From NCBI GenBank assembly GCA_963781155.1, contig CAWAEC010000011.1:124001-188000 (forward strand): a stretch of 64,000 nucleotides of DNA, read 5' to 3'. The DNA comes from PALSA-693 sp963781155 (lineage in GTDB: Bacteria > Actinomycetota > Acidimicrobiia > Acidimicrobiales > Palsa-688). This document shows, one piece after another, positions 1 through 8,676 of this stretch (position 1 is its first letter; each line of letters begins with the position of its first letter). Below the pieces are notes generated by a model that did no database searches, had not been told where the DNA came from, and saw only the letters and a program-made list of their open reading frames with translations. Made by a program: the position numbers and the translations under genes.

Positions 1-567
1 GCCTTCACGTCCTACAGCGACCCGAACACGCCCCACGTGACCGGCTCGATGAACCAGCTGCTCGGCATCAACGACGCCGGCATCGCGGTGGGTTTCTACG
101 TCGATGCCAACGGCGTCAACCATCCGGTCAAACTCAACCAGGCCACGGGCCACTTCACGACCATCAAGCACGCCGGCATCGGCTCCAACTCCTTCGCCAC
201 CGGCATCAACGACGCAGGTGACATCACCGGCTACACCATGAACAACTCCGGCACCTACGGCTGGCTGCTCAAGAGCGGTCACGTGACGACCTTCCAGTTC
301 CCCGGCAACCTGCCCACCATGGCCCTCGGCATCAGCCAGAGCGACGAGATCGTCGGGTCCTTCGTGGACAGCGCCGGCGACACCCACGGCTTCACCCTCG
401 TGGCTCCCGCGGGTCCGGTGTCCCAGTGGACCCAGATCGATGATCCCAACGCCCTCAACATGCCTGGCGACGGGACCACGGTCAACGGCGTCAACAACGC
501 CGGCGACCTGGTCGGCTTCTACACCGACATGAACAACAACGTGAACGGCATGCTGGCCACGCCGTAA
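1..567 (+). CDS. HAF-repeat-type extracellular protein, 3' part only
   Basis: The frame is open from the first base of the window to a TAA, so the true start lies outside; 188 residues are visible. The protein consists of recurring units of about 40-50 residues, each built round a 'GINDAGxxxGxY/F' core (GINDAGIAVGFY, GINDAGDITGY, GISQSDEIVGSF, GVNNAGDLVGFY). This is the pattern of HAF-family extracellular repeats, which form beta-propeller-like blades. Composition is rich in Gly, Asn, Asp and Thr and has no Cys, which suits a secreted protein. No enzyme motif or anchor is visible in this part. Its substrate or role cannot be told from the sequence. Confidence 0.7.
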   Translation, partial: AFTSYSDPNTPHVTGSMNQLLGINDAGIAVGFYVDANGVNHPVKLNQATGHFTTIKHAGIGSNSFATGINDAGDITGYTMNNSGTYGWLLKSGHVTTFQFPGNLPTMALGISQSDEIVGSFVDSAGDTHGFTLVAPAGPVSQWTQIDDPNALNMPGDGTTVNGVNNAGDLVGFYTDMNNNVNGMLATP

Positions 568-671
568 CGGATTCCAACAGCCTCCTGCCCCGCCGGCCCG
601 GACGCCTTCAGGCGCCCGGGCCGGACCGCGTCCTCACCCCTGGCGTGGGCGGGCAACCCTAGGGTGGAGCG

Positions 672-1220
672 GTGACGAGTCTCGTGACCGTATCGGCCAT
701 CGGGGTGGTCCGCACCGGCTACGAAGCGTTGGAGGACACCCCCATCCAGGCGGCGCTCAACCGTTCGGAGCGGGGTCTCGTCGAGGTCGATCCGGCCTAC
801 CGGGACGGCCTGGACGGCCTGGCCGGGTTCGACTACGCCTGGCTGCTGACCTGGCTGCACCGTGGCGACGCCGATACCGAGGGCTCCCCATCACTGAAAC
901 AGACGCCGTTCCTGTTGCGCGGAACCGGCCGTCAGTTCGGGGTCTTTGCGGCTCGCGGCCCCCGGCGGATCAACCCGATCGGGTTGAGCCTGATCCAGAT
1001 CCTGGCTGTGACCGATGCGACGGTTGAGTTTGCCGGGGTAGACGTCCTCGATGGCACGCCGGTAATCGACATCAAGCCGTACGTGGGACGCTTCGACCGG
1101 CCTCCCGGGAACCCGGCCTGCGGCTGGTTCGACGAGATCACCATCGCAGAAGGGGTGACCCCTGCCGCTCTCGCCACCCGACCCGGCGCTCGAGTCGGAG
1201 GCCCTCAGCCCACAGAGTGA
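672..1220 (+). CDS. trmO: tRNA (adenine-N6)-methyltransferase TrmO (TsaA/YaeB family)
   Basis: TrmO proteins use S-adenosylmethionine to methylate N6-threonylcarbamoyladenosine at position 37 of some tRNAs (known of the family). This 182-residue protein has the family layout: an N-terminal 'IGVVRTGY' strand, the signature 'RGPRRINPIGLS' at about residues 95-106 (family consensus RSPxRPNPIGLS), and 'DGTPVIDIKPYV' at about 128-139. The GTG start is preceded by an AGGGTGGAG ribosome site a few bases upstream, which decides the start. It stands alone between the secreted repeat protein and an oxidoreductase relic. The C-terminal tail after about residue 165 is Pro/Arg-rich and unconserved. Confidence 0.85.
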   Translation: MTSLVTVSAIGVVRTGYEALEDTPIQAALNRSERGLVEVDPAYRDGLDGLAGFDYAWLLTWLHRGDADTEGSPSLKQTPFLLRGTGRQFGVFAARGPRRINPIGLSLIQILAVTDATVEFAGVDVLDGTPVIDIKPYVGRFDRPPGNPACGWFDEITIAEGVTPAALATRPGARVGGPQPTE

Positions 1221-1315
1221 AGTTGTCAGCTACCGGGGCGGTCATCGCAAAGGCCGTGTTGTCTGGCCCCGCTCGACAGCGGAGCGCAACGCCATTCCGC
1301 TATTTCAGTAGGTGA

Positions 1316-1939
1316 AGAGCAGGCCAAAGCCGCTCTATCACCCCGCCCCAAGAAGCACCAGCCGAGCCGCTACCGGCGGCATCGCTGCCCGGGACCTACC
1401 CCGGGGAGGGTGCATCGGTAGAAGTCTGGATTCTCGGTGCCTCGGGCGGTTCGAGCGCCGAAGTCGCCGGCGAGCGAGGGCTGCGCTTCGCCGCCTCCTA
1501 CCACCACAGTGCGAGCACGGTCCTTGACGCAGTCGACGCCTACCGGGGCGCCTTCCGCCCAGATGCGGAGCTGGCCAAGCCCTACGTATCGGTATCGGCT
1601 GACGTGGTAGTCGGGCCCGACGACGCGGCCGCGGCCCGGCTGGATTCGGGGTACGGGCTGTGGGTGCGGAGCATTCGCCACGGCGCCGGCGCGATCCCCT
1701 TTCCCACGCCGGACGAGGCGTCCGGCCACCGATGGAGCGACGAGGACCGGGAACTAGTCAAGGACCGGATCGACACCCAGCTCGTTGGTTCCCCGGCGAA
1801 CGTTGCCAACCAGCTGGAACAACTGAAGGAGGTCACGGGCGCCGACGAATTGGCAATCACCACCATCACCCACCAGCACGCGGACCGGGTGCGCTCCTAC
1901 AAGTTGCTCGCAGAAGAGTGGCACCGGCGGGGGTCGTGA
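1316..1939 (+). pseudogene. 5'-truncated LLM-class flavin/F420-dependent oxidoreductase
   Basis: The open frame has no credible start until GTG/ATG codons far inside the domain. The readable protein begins around 'VEVWILGASGG' (1418) and runs through 'FAASYHH', 'AFRPDAEL', 'FPTPDEA' and a C-terminal 'QLVGSPANVANQLEQL' to the TGA at 1937. These blocks match the C-terminal two thirds of luciferase-like monooxygenases (about 330 residues in intact MsnO8-type members). The frame is closed by a TGA at 1313, and only about 90 bp separate it from trmO, so the N-terminal third is gone. I read it as a deletion relic; a shorter product from an internal start cannot be excluded. Confidence 0.6.
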
Positions 1940-2067
1940 GTCGAAGCGGGAGGCAGGTGAGCTAGTGGCGCCCGAACGCCAGTGATCAGCAGTAGGCCAC
2001 ACCATTAGGGTCGCGGATGTGGACTACACGCTGGACATCACAGGTCGTACGGGCTTGGGGAGGGCGC

Positions 2068-2700
2068 GTGAGCGCGACTGACGGCGAGCTCGTCGAGCAG
2101 GTGCGGGCGGTCCTGTCTGCGCCGCGTCCGTTCAGTGTCACCCAGGTGGGAGAGCCGGTTCTGCGACAGAGATCCGTGCGGTATGACGGGCAGCTTCCTT
2201 GGGACCTGCTGCATGAGTTGCTCGATGCCATGCACGCTCATCTCCCCGGGGTTGGGGTTGGCCTCGCCGCACCCCAGATCGGGATTCCCCTCGCGTTGGC
2301 AGTGATCGACGACCCGGCCGATGTGACACCTGAGATTGCCGTGGCGCGCGAGCGGCTACCGCAATCGGCGCTCGACCTGATCAATCCTGTGTTCACGCCT
2401 ATGGGTTCCGAGCGACGTGTCTTCTACGAAGGCTGCCTGAGTGTCGCCGGCCTGACCGCGGTCGTCTCGCGCTATCGCCGGGTGCGACTGTCCGCACAGG
2501 ACCGAGCCGGTCGAGGCTACCACCTCGATTTGACCGGCTGGCCGGCCCGCATCGCCCAGCACGAGACGGACCACTTGCACGGAGTCCTTTACCTGGATCG
2601 ATCAGAGCTGCGGTCGCTGTCGACGATTGCGGCCTACGAGCAACATTGGGCCCAACCTACGCCAGCGGTCGCTTCGGCGACCCTCGCCTTCCCCAGTTAA
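2068..2700 (+). CDS. def: peptide deformylase
   Basis: Removes the N-formyl group from nascent proteins using a bound metal ion (known of the family). All three deformylase motifs are present: 'GVGLAAPQIG' at about residues 63-72, 'EGCLS' at 121-125 with the metal-binding Cys, and 'HETDH' at 165-169 with both metal-binding His and the catalytic Glu. I chose the GTG at 2068, preceded by a GGGGAGGG-like ribosome site; the frame could extend upstream to 2017 but those residues are not conserved. Length is about 210 residues, long for the family because of an insertion around residues 82-100 and a C-terminal extension. It is isolated from fmt or other translation genes, so it may be a second copy. 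Confidence 0.9.
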   Translation: MSATDGELVEQVRAVLSAPRPFSVTQVGEPVLRQRSVRYDGQLPWDLLHELLDAMHAHLPGVGVGLAAPQIGIPLALAVIDDPADVTPEIAVARERLPQSALDLINPVFTPMGSERRVFYEGCLSVAGLTAVVSRYRRVRLSAQDRAGRGYHLDLTGWPARIAQHETDHLHGVLYLDRSELRSLSTIAAYEQHWAQPTPAVASATLAFPS

Positions 2701-3058
2701 CGGCACGCTGTGTTGCTTGCGTGGTGACGAGAGGTCGGGCACCAGGACGAACGGCCCCGCAACAACTGACTCGGATTGGTTCGCCGACATCTAACCCCGC
2801 AACCGGTCGGTAAGCCCTCGCGTTGACGCCAAAACACCGTCCTGACGCACTACCTGAGTGCGTCCACGGCTTTACTGCAGCGCGCCCGCTCCGCTCACCG
2901 AGGACGGACCTTGGCCGGCGAGCCCGATTTGAGGATTCGGGATGATCGACCGGGATCGGCATCACGCGCGGCGCCGGCCCGTTCTGGGTGCGTCGGGCAG
3001 GAGACACGACACAACCGCCTTATCCCAGACACGTGAAGGGCCGGATGTGGAGGTTCGT
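2701..3058. other. intergenic stretch, nothing recognised
   Basis: About 360 bases between the deformylase stop and the cysteine-dioxygenase relic. The overlapping open frames are Arg/Pro-rich and have no motif or ribosome site. I see no hairpin that would serve as a clear terminator. Confidence 0.5.
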
Positions 3059-3669
3059 CTATACCGTGGCTTCCTTCAAGGCGATGTCACCTTCGGCGTT
3101 CGACATGACGGCGGGGAACGACTCGGGACGAGGGTCGAAGAATGTCATCAAACTCAGCGGCGGAGAGTAGACATGCACACTGAGCGCCTCTGCTGGCCCC
3201 GGGTTGGACACCTCATGCACTCGAGTGGCAGGAATCAGGAGAGTGGATCCCTCATCGAACACCCGGGTGCGGACTGGATGGCGCCATCGCCGGTCGGTGT
3301 ACGTCTCGGCCAGCCTGCCCGCCGCCACAACGACCGCGCCGTGTGATCCGCCGTGATCGTGAAGCTCGAGACTGGCAGAAGCCGACCAGGCAATCAGCCA
3401 GGCGTCGTAGCAGTCGGTGCCCAGCAGTCGCGTGTAGCGACGACAGGTGCCCTCGGTCCAGATGTATTCACCGGCGGGGGCGGTCGGGCCAACCCCGCAG
3501 CAATTTCCGCAAGCGCTGGCGGGGCCATCACCCCGCGGGCGCGGCCACGCCCCGAGTGGTGGGTCAAGTGCGCCGAGGTCTGACCGGAGAGGGCACCGGT
3601 CCTGACAACAAGGGATGGGACGAGCGCATCAGAGCGCGGAAAACCGGAAAACATCGAGAGTGCCTCCAA
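3059..3669 (-). pseudogene. cysteine dioxygenase-like cupin, frameshifted
   Basis: On the minus strand the frame ending at the TAG (3059) reads 'YTRLLGTDCYDAWLIAWS', 'LELHDHGGSHGAVVVAAG', 'PATRVHEVSNPG' and 'LSVHVYSPPLSLMTFFD'. This is the cupin core of bacterial cysteine dioxygenases, with the two iron-binding His of HDH and the third in VHEVSN. No ATG, GTG or TTG occurs in this frame upstream of the core until one inside it (3328). A plausible N-terminal helix ('PPALAEIAAGLA') lies in another frame between about 3500 and 3669. A frameshift near 3470-3500 would join them. The enzyme would oxidise cysteine to cysteine sulfinate. Whether the break is real or a sequencing error cannot be decided here. 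Confidence 0.6.
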
Positions 3670-3908
3670 CGATGAGTGAACGGACGGGACGGCTGACGGG
3701 GGCGTCGAGGCTTCTGCTCAGCAACAGCAGCCGTGGAACAGCACGTTCTGGCCCTTACCCCCGGACCTCAGTGTCGAAAGGACTCGCACGACGATAACCA
3801 TATCGCTATAATCCTGATAGGACAAGTCATATTTCTGCGGAACGGAAGACATGAGCGTTCCCGCAAACTCGGAGTAGTTCGACATCGAGAATGAAAGGGA
3901 GACTGCGC
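3670..3908 (+). promoter_or_regulatory. AT-rich leader with possible -10 element and SD for the LLM gene
   Basis: This spacer contains an unusually AT-rich stretch for the region (about 3797-3840) with a TATAAT at about 3807. I see no good -35 partner. Just before the ATG at 3909 there is an AAGGGAG ribosome site at about 3895-3901, which decides the start of the next gene. Confidence 0.35.
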
Positions 3909-5150
3909 ATGCTCAAGAGCACTTCGGCGGATCTCACCTCGCCTCTGCATTTGGCGGCCGCCCTGGACGGGGCCGGCTGGCACCCGGCGGCGTGGCGCGA
4001 ACCCGACGCCAGGCCGGCAGACCTGTTCACGGCCGGTTATTGGGTCGACCTGGTGCGCCAGGCGGAGCGGGGCCTGCTCGACTTTGTGACCATAGAGGAT
4101 GGCCTGAGGCTCCAGTCCGACCATCCCTCCGAAGCGGATCGGCGCACCGATCAGGTCCGCGGTCGGCTCGATGCCGTACTCATTGCGGCCCGAGTGGGCC
4201 CGCTGACCGAGCACCTCGGCCTGGTGCCCACGGCGATCGTTACTCACACGGAGCCGTTCCATTTGTCGAAGGCGATCGCCACGTTGGACTATGTCACAAG
4301 TGGACGGGCCGGCATCCGGATCCAGGTGTCCGGTCGAGCCGACGAGGCCGCCCACTTCGGACGACGGGGGTTCCCGGTCGTTCGCCGCGAGGATTATCCC
4401 AGCGCCGTAAGCCCTCAGCTGCGTCAGGAGCTGATCGATCATTTCGACGAAGCGGGGGACTACGTCGAGGTGCTCCGGCGTCTCTGGGACAGTTGGGAGG
4501 ACGACGCCGAGATCCGTGACGCGGCCACCGGGAGGTTCATCGATCGCAACAAACTGCACTACATCGATTTCGTGGGACGGTGGTTCTCCGTGAAAGGCCC
4601 CTCTATCACGCCTCGTCCACCCCAGGGCCAGCCGATCGTGGCCGCGCTAGCGCACCAGTCCGTGCCGTTCCAGCTTGTCGGCCGGTCTGCTGACGTGGGG
4701 TTCGTGACCCCGCACCACACCACCCAAATCGACGAGATCCTCACCGAGGTGCGAGGCGCCCAGCAACAGGCGGGCCGAGCCGGCGACACCGTGCACGTCT
4801 TCGGCGACCTGGTCGTCTTCCTCGATGCCGACACGACTACCGCCGAAGCGCGCCTGCGCCGACTGGACGAGCGGGCTGGCACCGACTTTGCGAGCGATGC
4901 CTTGATCTTCACGGGCACACCTGCCGATCTCGCCGACATGCTGGCGGAATGGCACGGAGCCGGCCTGTCGGGCTTTCGGCTACGACCGGGCTCGCTCCCG
5001 CACGACCTCATCCAGATCACCGACGGCCTGGTACCCGTCCTCCAGGCCCGAAAGCTTTTCCGTCGGGTGTATGGTTCTGCGACTCTGCGAGGGCAGCTGG
5101 GCTTGCCGCGACCCTCTAATCGCTACGCCACCAACCCAGCCGTGGCCTGA
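3909..5150 (+). CDS. LLM class flavin-dependent oxidoreductase (luciferase-like monooxygenase)
   Basis: A 413-residue TIM-barrel protein of the bacterial luciferase-like superfamily, closest in layout to the NtaA/SnaA/DszA-type monooxygenases, which use reduced FMN supplied by a partner reductase. Visible blocks are 'PLHLAAALDGAGWHP' near the N-terminus, 'RLDAVLIAARVGPLTEHLGLVPT' in the barrel middle, 'LDYVTSGRAGIRIQ', 'WFSVKGPSITPRPPQG' and a C-terminal 'GLSGFRLRPGSLPHDL'. An upstream in-frame ATG at 3891 exists, but the AAGGGAG site sits inside that extension and fits the ATG at 3909. No reductase gene is adjacent. The substrate cannot be inferred. Confidence 0.8.
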   Translation: MLKSTSADLTSPLHLAAALDGAGWHPAAWREPDARPADLFTAGYWVDLVRQAERGLLDFVTIEDGLRLQSDHPSEADRRTDQVRGRLDAVLIAARVGPLTEHLGLVPTAIVTHTEPFHLSKAIATLDYVTSGRAGIRIQVSGRADEAAHFGRRGFPVVRREDYPSAVSPQLRQELIDHFDEAGDYVEVLRRLWDSWEDDAEIRDAATGRFIDRNKLHYIDFVGRWFSVKGPSITPRPPQGQPIVAALAHQSVPFQLVGRSADVGFVTPHHTTQIDEILTEVRGAQQQAGRAGDTVHVFGDLVVFLDADTTTAEARLRRLDERAGTDFASDALIFTGTPADLADMLAEWHGAGLSGFRLRPGSLPHDLIQITDGLVPVLQARKLFRRVYGSATLRGQLGLPRPSNRYATNPAVA

Positions 5151-5408
5151 CCAGGGAACCACGCAATATCGGGCTGTCGCCGCGCTCATGTACCTGACCT
5201 GTCTGGCGGCGCAATCAACTCCAGGGTTGACGACCCGCGTCTGGTGGCCGATCAACTTTGCCGGGCTCGACCATCTCTTAGACGGCAAACGCTGAAACGC
5301 CCTCACCGAGGAGAGTCTTTCTCGGAGCGGCTTCCTGGCTGAGGATCGGCCGTAAAGCGGCCTAGAAATACCCTGGCCGCAATCGAGCTGTCGGAAGGCC
5401 GGTGCTCT

Positions 5409-5958
5409 TCAGGCTTCCTCGGCCGCTGCCTCGCTGGGCGTGTCGGCTGCGGCCGACTCCGGTGGGGACGCAGCTCGGCTGGTCCGCACCATCATCGCCA
5501 CCAGTACGGCGGCGCTCGTGGCAGCGCCGACCATCACCAGCCGGGCCAGCGGCTTCGGCAGCGACGGCCCGAGCGACAACCGACCCGGCCCGGCCGCGGC
5601 AAGTGTAGAGCGCGGCGGCCATGTTGCTCAGCGGCAGTTCGTAGCCGCCTTTGGCTCCTAACGGCCCATTGGCCCGGTGAGTTGACGCCGCGACGGCCAT
5701 CGTTCCGGCGAGAGCGATCGGCCCGAGCGGGTAGGCCAGCCCTGTCGCCGTGAGCACGCCGCCCCCGATCTCCGACACAGCGGCCGCCTTTGCCATATGC
5801 CGTCCAGGCCGCAGCCCGATGAGGTCGAATCCGGCGGCTACCGGGTCGAGACCGGGCCCGTCGAAGGCACCGAACAGCTTCTGGGCGCCGTGGGCCACCA
5901 GGTAGCCACCCAGTACCGTACGGCCAAGGAGAAGGGCGACATCGTGGATGCGGCCCAT
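5409..5958 (-). CDS. DoxX family membrane protein, with one frameshift
   Basis: DoxX-type proteins are small four-helix membrane proteins linked to respiratory or redox functions. The first 115 or so residues ('MGRIHDVALLLGRTVLGGYL', 'HGAQKLFGAFDG', 'GRHMAKAAAVSEIGGGVLTA') are a textbook DoxX start. After 'NMAAALY' (about 5606) the frame becomes unnatural, but reading one base further on gives 'LAAAGPGRLSLGPSL' and a fourth hydrophobic helix 'LARLVMVGAATSAAVLVAMM', ending at the TGA (5409-5411). A single extra base at about 5601-5605 therefore splits the gene. The intact protein would have about 180 residues. I see no strong ribosome site at the ATG (5958). Confidence 0.75.
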
Positions 5959-5996
5959 TAGAAGACCGCGGTATCGGTTTCGAACATGCGGACACG

Positions 5997-6272
5997 CTAC
6001 CTGGCTACAGCTGAAGGCTCGCCTGCGAGCTGATCGCGGCTCAGGACCGGAACCGGGACCTCCGGGACCTGGGGCGGCTTGACGTTCGCCATCGGGTTGC
6101 GGTCGATCTCTCACTCCTCCAGAAGGAAGGCGAAAAACAGCTTGAGACACCTGTGGCGTGTACGCCAGTTGACAGTGAAGACGTCGACCATCTGGCCGAA
6201 CGACATCAGGTACTGGTCACGGGTGAGCGGCGATCGCGGGATGGCCAGTAGCGACCGGTCAACGGAGCGCAT
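5997..6272 (-). pseudogene. tyrosine integrase/recombinase N-terminal relic
   Basis: One minus-strand frame reads 'RSPLTRDQYLMSFGQMVDVF', then 'NWRTRHRCLKLFFAFLLEE', an in-frame TGA (6111-6113), then 'EIDRNPMANVKPPQVPEV' and 'VPVLSRDQL', closing at a TAG (5997). This matches the SAM-like core-binding domain of phage-type tyrosine recombinases: an 'R-s-rTv--Y' opening and an 'a-r-Ff-wl-eeGei--nPm--vk-Pkvpe-pvpvLs-d-l' block. The TGA sits where the family has Gly, so GGA to TGA is the simplest change. About 20-25 residues are missing between the two blocks and the whole catalytic domain is gone. It lies about 180 bp from tRNA-Val, the usual place for such an integrase. Confidence 0.6.
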
Positions 6273-6449
6273 CAGGTGGCCCTGCTCACCGGGTCGGGGC
6301 GCCAGGCGAGCGGGGGAGCGGTTGCCACGGCACACGGGCAGCGCGAACATCGGTCTCTGGCCACGTGTAAGGTTCTGCGCTGTTCGAGGAGTGTGCACGC
6401 ATGCTCGCTTGGGTTGCCAGAGCGTTATACCTGCTCAGAGCAGTTTGTC

Positions 6450-6526
6450 GGGCGCTTAGCTCAGTTGGTTAGAGCGCAGCCTTCACACGGCTGAGGTCGG
6501 AGGTTCGAGTCCTCTAGCGCCCACCA
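6450..6526 (+). tRNA. tRNA-Val (anticodon CAC)
   Basis: A complete cloverleaf can be drawn. The acceptor stem GGGCGCT pairs with AGCGCCC, followed by A and an encoded CCA. The D arm is GCTC-AGTTGGTTA-GAGC, the anticodon stem CAGCC/GGCTG with loop TTCACAC giving anticodon CAC, and the T arm GGAGG-TTCGAGT-CCTCT. The 3' CCA is part of the gene. The integrase relic upstream and truncated ligase relic downstream suggest the tRNA served as an attachment site for a mobile element. I saw no second copy of its 3' end in the window. Confidence 0.95.
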
Positions 6527-6689
6527 CGTTTTGGCTGCTCAGGGCGTTATTTCTGGATTGAGAGGCTATCCACAGCCCAGTTCTGGGAACACTCCTGGGA
6601 ACATCGCTTCGCAGAAATCCCGTGTGCAATACCGGGTCTTGACATCGGAGAAATCCCGCACCATATCCCTCGAGGGGGGCGACTTTCAC

Positions 6690-6831
6690 CGGGTTTTTCC
6701 GCCAGGATCGGTGTGCCGACGTACACCATCGCCCGCCAGCCGTCCCACTTGACCTCAAACGACCACGCGGCCTGGTCGCCCCCCGGCTCGCCGCTGGTCG
6801 CCAGCATGGGCTGAAGGAGCGGGAACGGCAC
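6690..6831 (-). pseudogene. ATP-dependent DNA ligase, N-terminal fragment
   Basis: From a GTG at 6831 the minus strand reads 'LLQPMLATSGEPGG' and 'WSFEVKWDGWRAMVYV'. The KWDGWR is the nucleotidyl-transfer motif KxDGxR of ATP-dependent DNA ligases (LigC/LigD type), with the Lys that becomes adenylated. Homology is lost after about 45 residues, and the frame then runs on towards the tRNA without ligase features. This is a 5' fragment whose remainder was removed, probably by the event that left the integrase relic on the other side of tRNA-Val. Confidence 0.55.
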
Positions 6832-6887
6832 GCACCTGAGTCTTCAGCACTGGGGGATCCGCGCCAGTGGATGTGGTCCATACCCAC

Positions 6888-7000
6888 CCTGGGTGCATAT
6901 AAGGCCACTGTCAGGCTGTATGTCTGGGCACGCCCTAGTCCGTGGGCGACCTAGTAGGCGGCTCTGGAGCCGTTGACCTGGGTTGCATATGCGCCCACTG
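6888..7000 (+). repeat. two imperfect 23-24 bp direct repeats upstream of the beta-helix gene
   Basis: CCTGGGTGCATATAAGGCC at 6888-6906 recurs as CCTGGGTTGCATATGCGCCC at 6977-6996, both followed by ACTG, with 89 bp between starts. A third GCATATGG core follows at about 7003-7010. They lie 40-160 bp before the ATG of the secreted protein, where operators would be. Function unknown. Confidence 0.4.
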
Positions 7001-7050
7001 GGGGCATATGGTCGGTAGGCAGTCTCAGGGGCAATCTAGAAGGGGGAGCC

Positions 7051-8515
7051 ATGAAGTTGGCGACATTCGCGAAGCTTGCTTTAGCGACGAGCACGTCCGT
7101 GCTCGGGTTGATGGTGGCAGTACCGGTGGCGTCAGCGTGGTCGCCGAGCAAGGTGATCGTGCCTTGTACGGGCCAGGCGGCACTGGTGGCAGCCATCAAC
7201 ACAGCCAAGGCCGCCGGGGGCGGCACCATCAACCTGGCCCCAGGGTGCCACTACCGCCTCAAGGCTGCCAACAATGGCGAGAACGGCCTGCCGGTGGTGA
7301 CGACCCGGATCGGGATCAACGGCAACGGGGCCACCATCGACGGCACCAACTCCTTCCGGGTTTTTGAGGTCGATGGCCCCGGCGGGAACCTCACCCTCAA
7401 TAATGTGACGGTTACCGGCGGTGCCGCGGACATTGGGGGCGGCATCGAGAATCCCGGTGGAACCGTCACTCTGAATGGCAGCCAGGTGACCGGCAACACC
7501 GCCACCCAGGCCGGTGGGGGCATCGCCAGCGCCACCTTCGGTCCCTCCAGCGTGGCGAGATTGACACTGAACAACAGCGCCGTGACCGACAACAGCCAGA
7601 CCGTCAGCCGCGCAAGATAACGGGTTGGGCGGCGGGGGCATCCTGAACATCCTGGGCACGGTTACCGTCAACGGCAGCCGGGTCAACGGCAACAGCGCCA
7701 TGGGCCTGGTGGGGGGTGGTATCGCCAGCGGCGACTACATGAACTTCACCGGTACCACTAGCTTCCTGACCGTCAACAACAGCCAGATCAACGGCAACAC
7801 TGCCCCCAACGCAGGCGGCGGAGGCATCCAGAACCTGTTGGGTAAAACCACCGTTAACAGCAGCCAGGTGAACGGCAACAGTTCCCTCAACGGTGGCGGG
7901 ATCTCCAGCGGCAACGGCGCCGGAGGGATGGCGCCCTGCAACGGCACGGTAACCGTCAACTTCAGCCAAGTGGACGGCAACACCGCCACCGCGCTCGCTC
8001 CCTCTGGCCCAGGGGCGGGTCCTCCCATCGCCGCAGGCGGGATCGCCAACGGGTGCACCACCGTGATCAACGCCAGCCAGGTTGCGGGCAACACCGCGGC
8101 CCACACCAGCGGAGCTGGCATTGTCAACCACGGCACCATGACGCTCAACCGGTCCGTGGTCAACAACAACACCGCAGCGGGCACCGGTCCCCTGGCCTCG
8201 GGCGGCGGGATCCTTAATGGTGTGGCTCCCGGCGGTCAGAACAGCGGCATTCTGACTCTCAACAGCAGCCTGGTGATCAGCAACACCGCCGGAGGTAACG
8301 GGGGCGGCATCGCCAATGGTCTGGCATTAGGGCAGATGACCATACCGGGAGGGCCAGTCACCCTCAATCACAGTGCCGTGATCGGTAACACCGCCCAGGC
8401 TGGTGGAGGTGTCTCCAACGTCGGCGGGACAGTGGCCCTGTCGGCCAGCATTGTCATCGGGAACCACCCCGATAACTGCGAGCCTCTAGGCACCATCGCA
8501 GGCTGCGTCGGCTAA
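7051..8515 (+). CDS. secreted right-handed beta-helix repeat protein, one frameshift
   Basis: The ATG at 7051 follows a strong AAGGGGGAG ribosome site. A Sec signal peptide is clear (positive start MKLATFAK, hydrophobic core, cleavage near 'PVASA-W'). The rest is a run of 20-30-residue rungs such as 'VTLNGSQVTGNTATQAGGGI' and 'TVNGSRVNGNSAMGLVGGGI', each ending in a GGGI turn. This is the pattern of right-handed parallel beta-helices (pectate-lyase-like or polymorphic-membrane-protein-like). The first frame ends at a TAA (7618-7620) after 'NNSAVTDNSQ'; the repeats continue one frame over from 'DNGLGGGGILN' (7616) to 8515. One extra base near 7595-7615 explains this. No LPxTG or transmembrane anchor is present, so it is likely released. 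The function of this architecture is not known. Confidence 0.75.
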
Positions 8516-8522
8516 GAGAGTT

Positions 8523-8600
8523 CTCGGCGCGGCAACCCCCGCCGAGGTGAGACAAGCGAGTTCCTAGACACCCTCCGAATACCCCTTCAGGGTGTCTAGG
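8523..8600 (+). terminator. two hairpins after the beta-helix gene
   Basis: Eight bases after the stop, CTCGGCG (8523-8529) pairs with CGCCGAG (8540-8546). A second hairpin follows: CCTAGACACCCT (8563-8574) pairs perfectly with AGGGTGTCTAGG (8589-8600) round a 14-base loop. Neither has a T-run, as is common for actinobacterial terminators. Confidence 0.5.
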
Positions 8601-8676
8601 ACTCGCACCCCGCAGGCGGCGTTCCCAACGACAGGGGTCGCGGAGTCAGCGTTCTTTGCCGTGAGGAGCTTGACGC

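Noticed and set aside
1986..2030. Minus-strand 'VVHIRDPNGVAYC' resembling the end of a glyoxalase/VOC domain
   Set aside because: Only about 13 residues match and the upstream frame is unnatural; too short to call even as a relic.
6483..6908. Minus-strand frame ending in 'GARGLEPPTSAV'
   Set aside because: This phrase is the well-known artefact produced by translating the antisense of a tRNA gene; it overlaps tRNA-Val.
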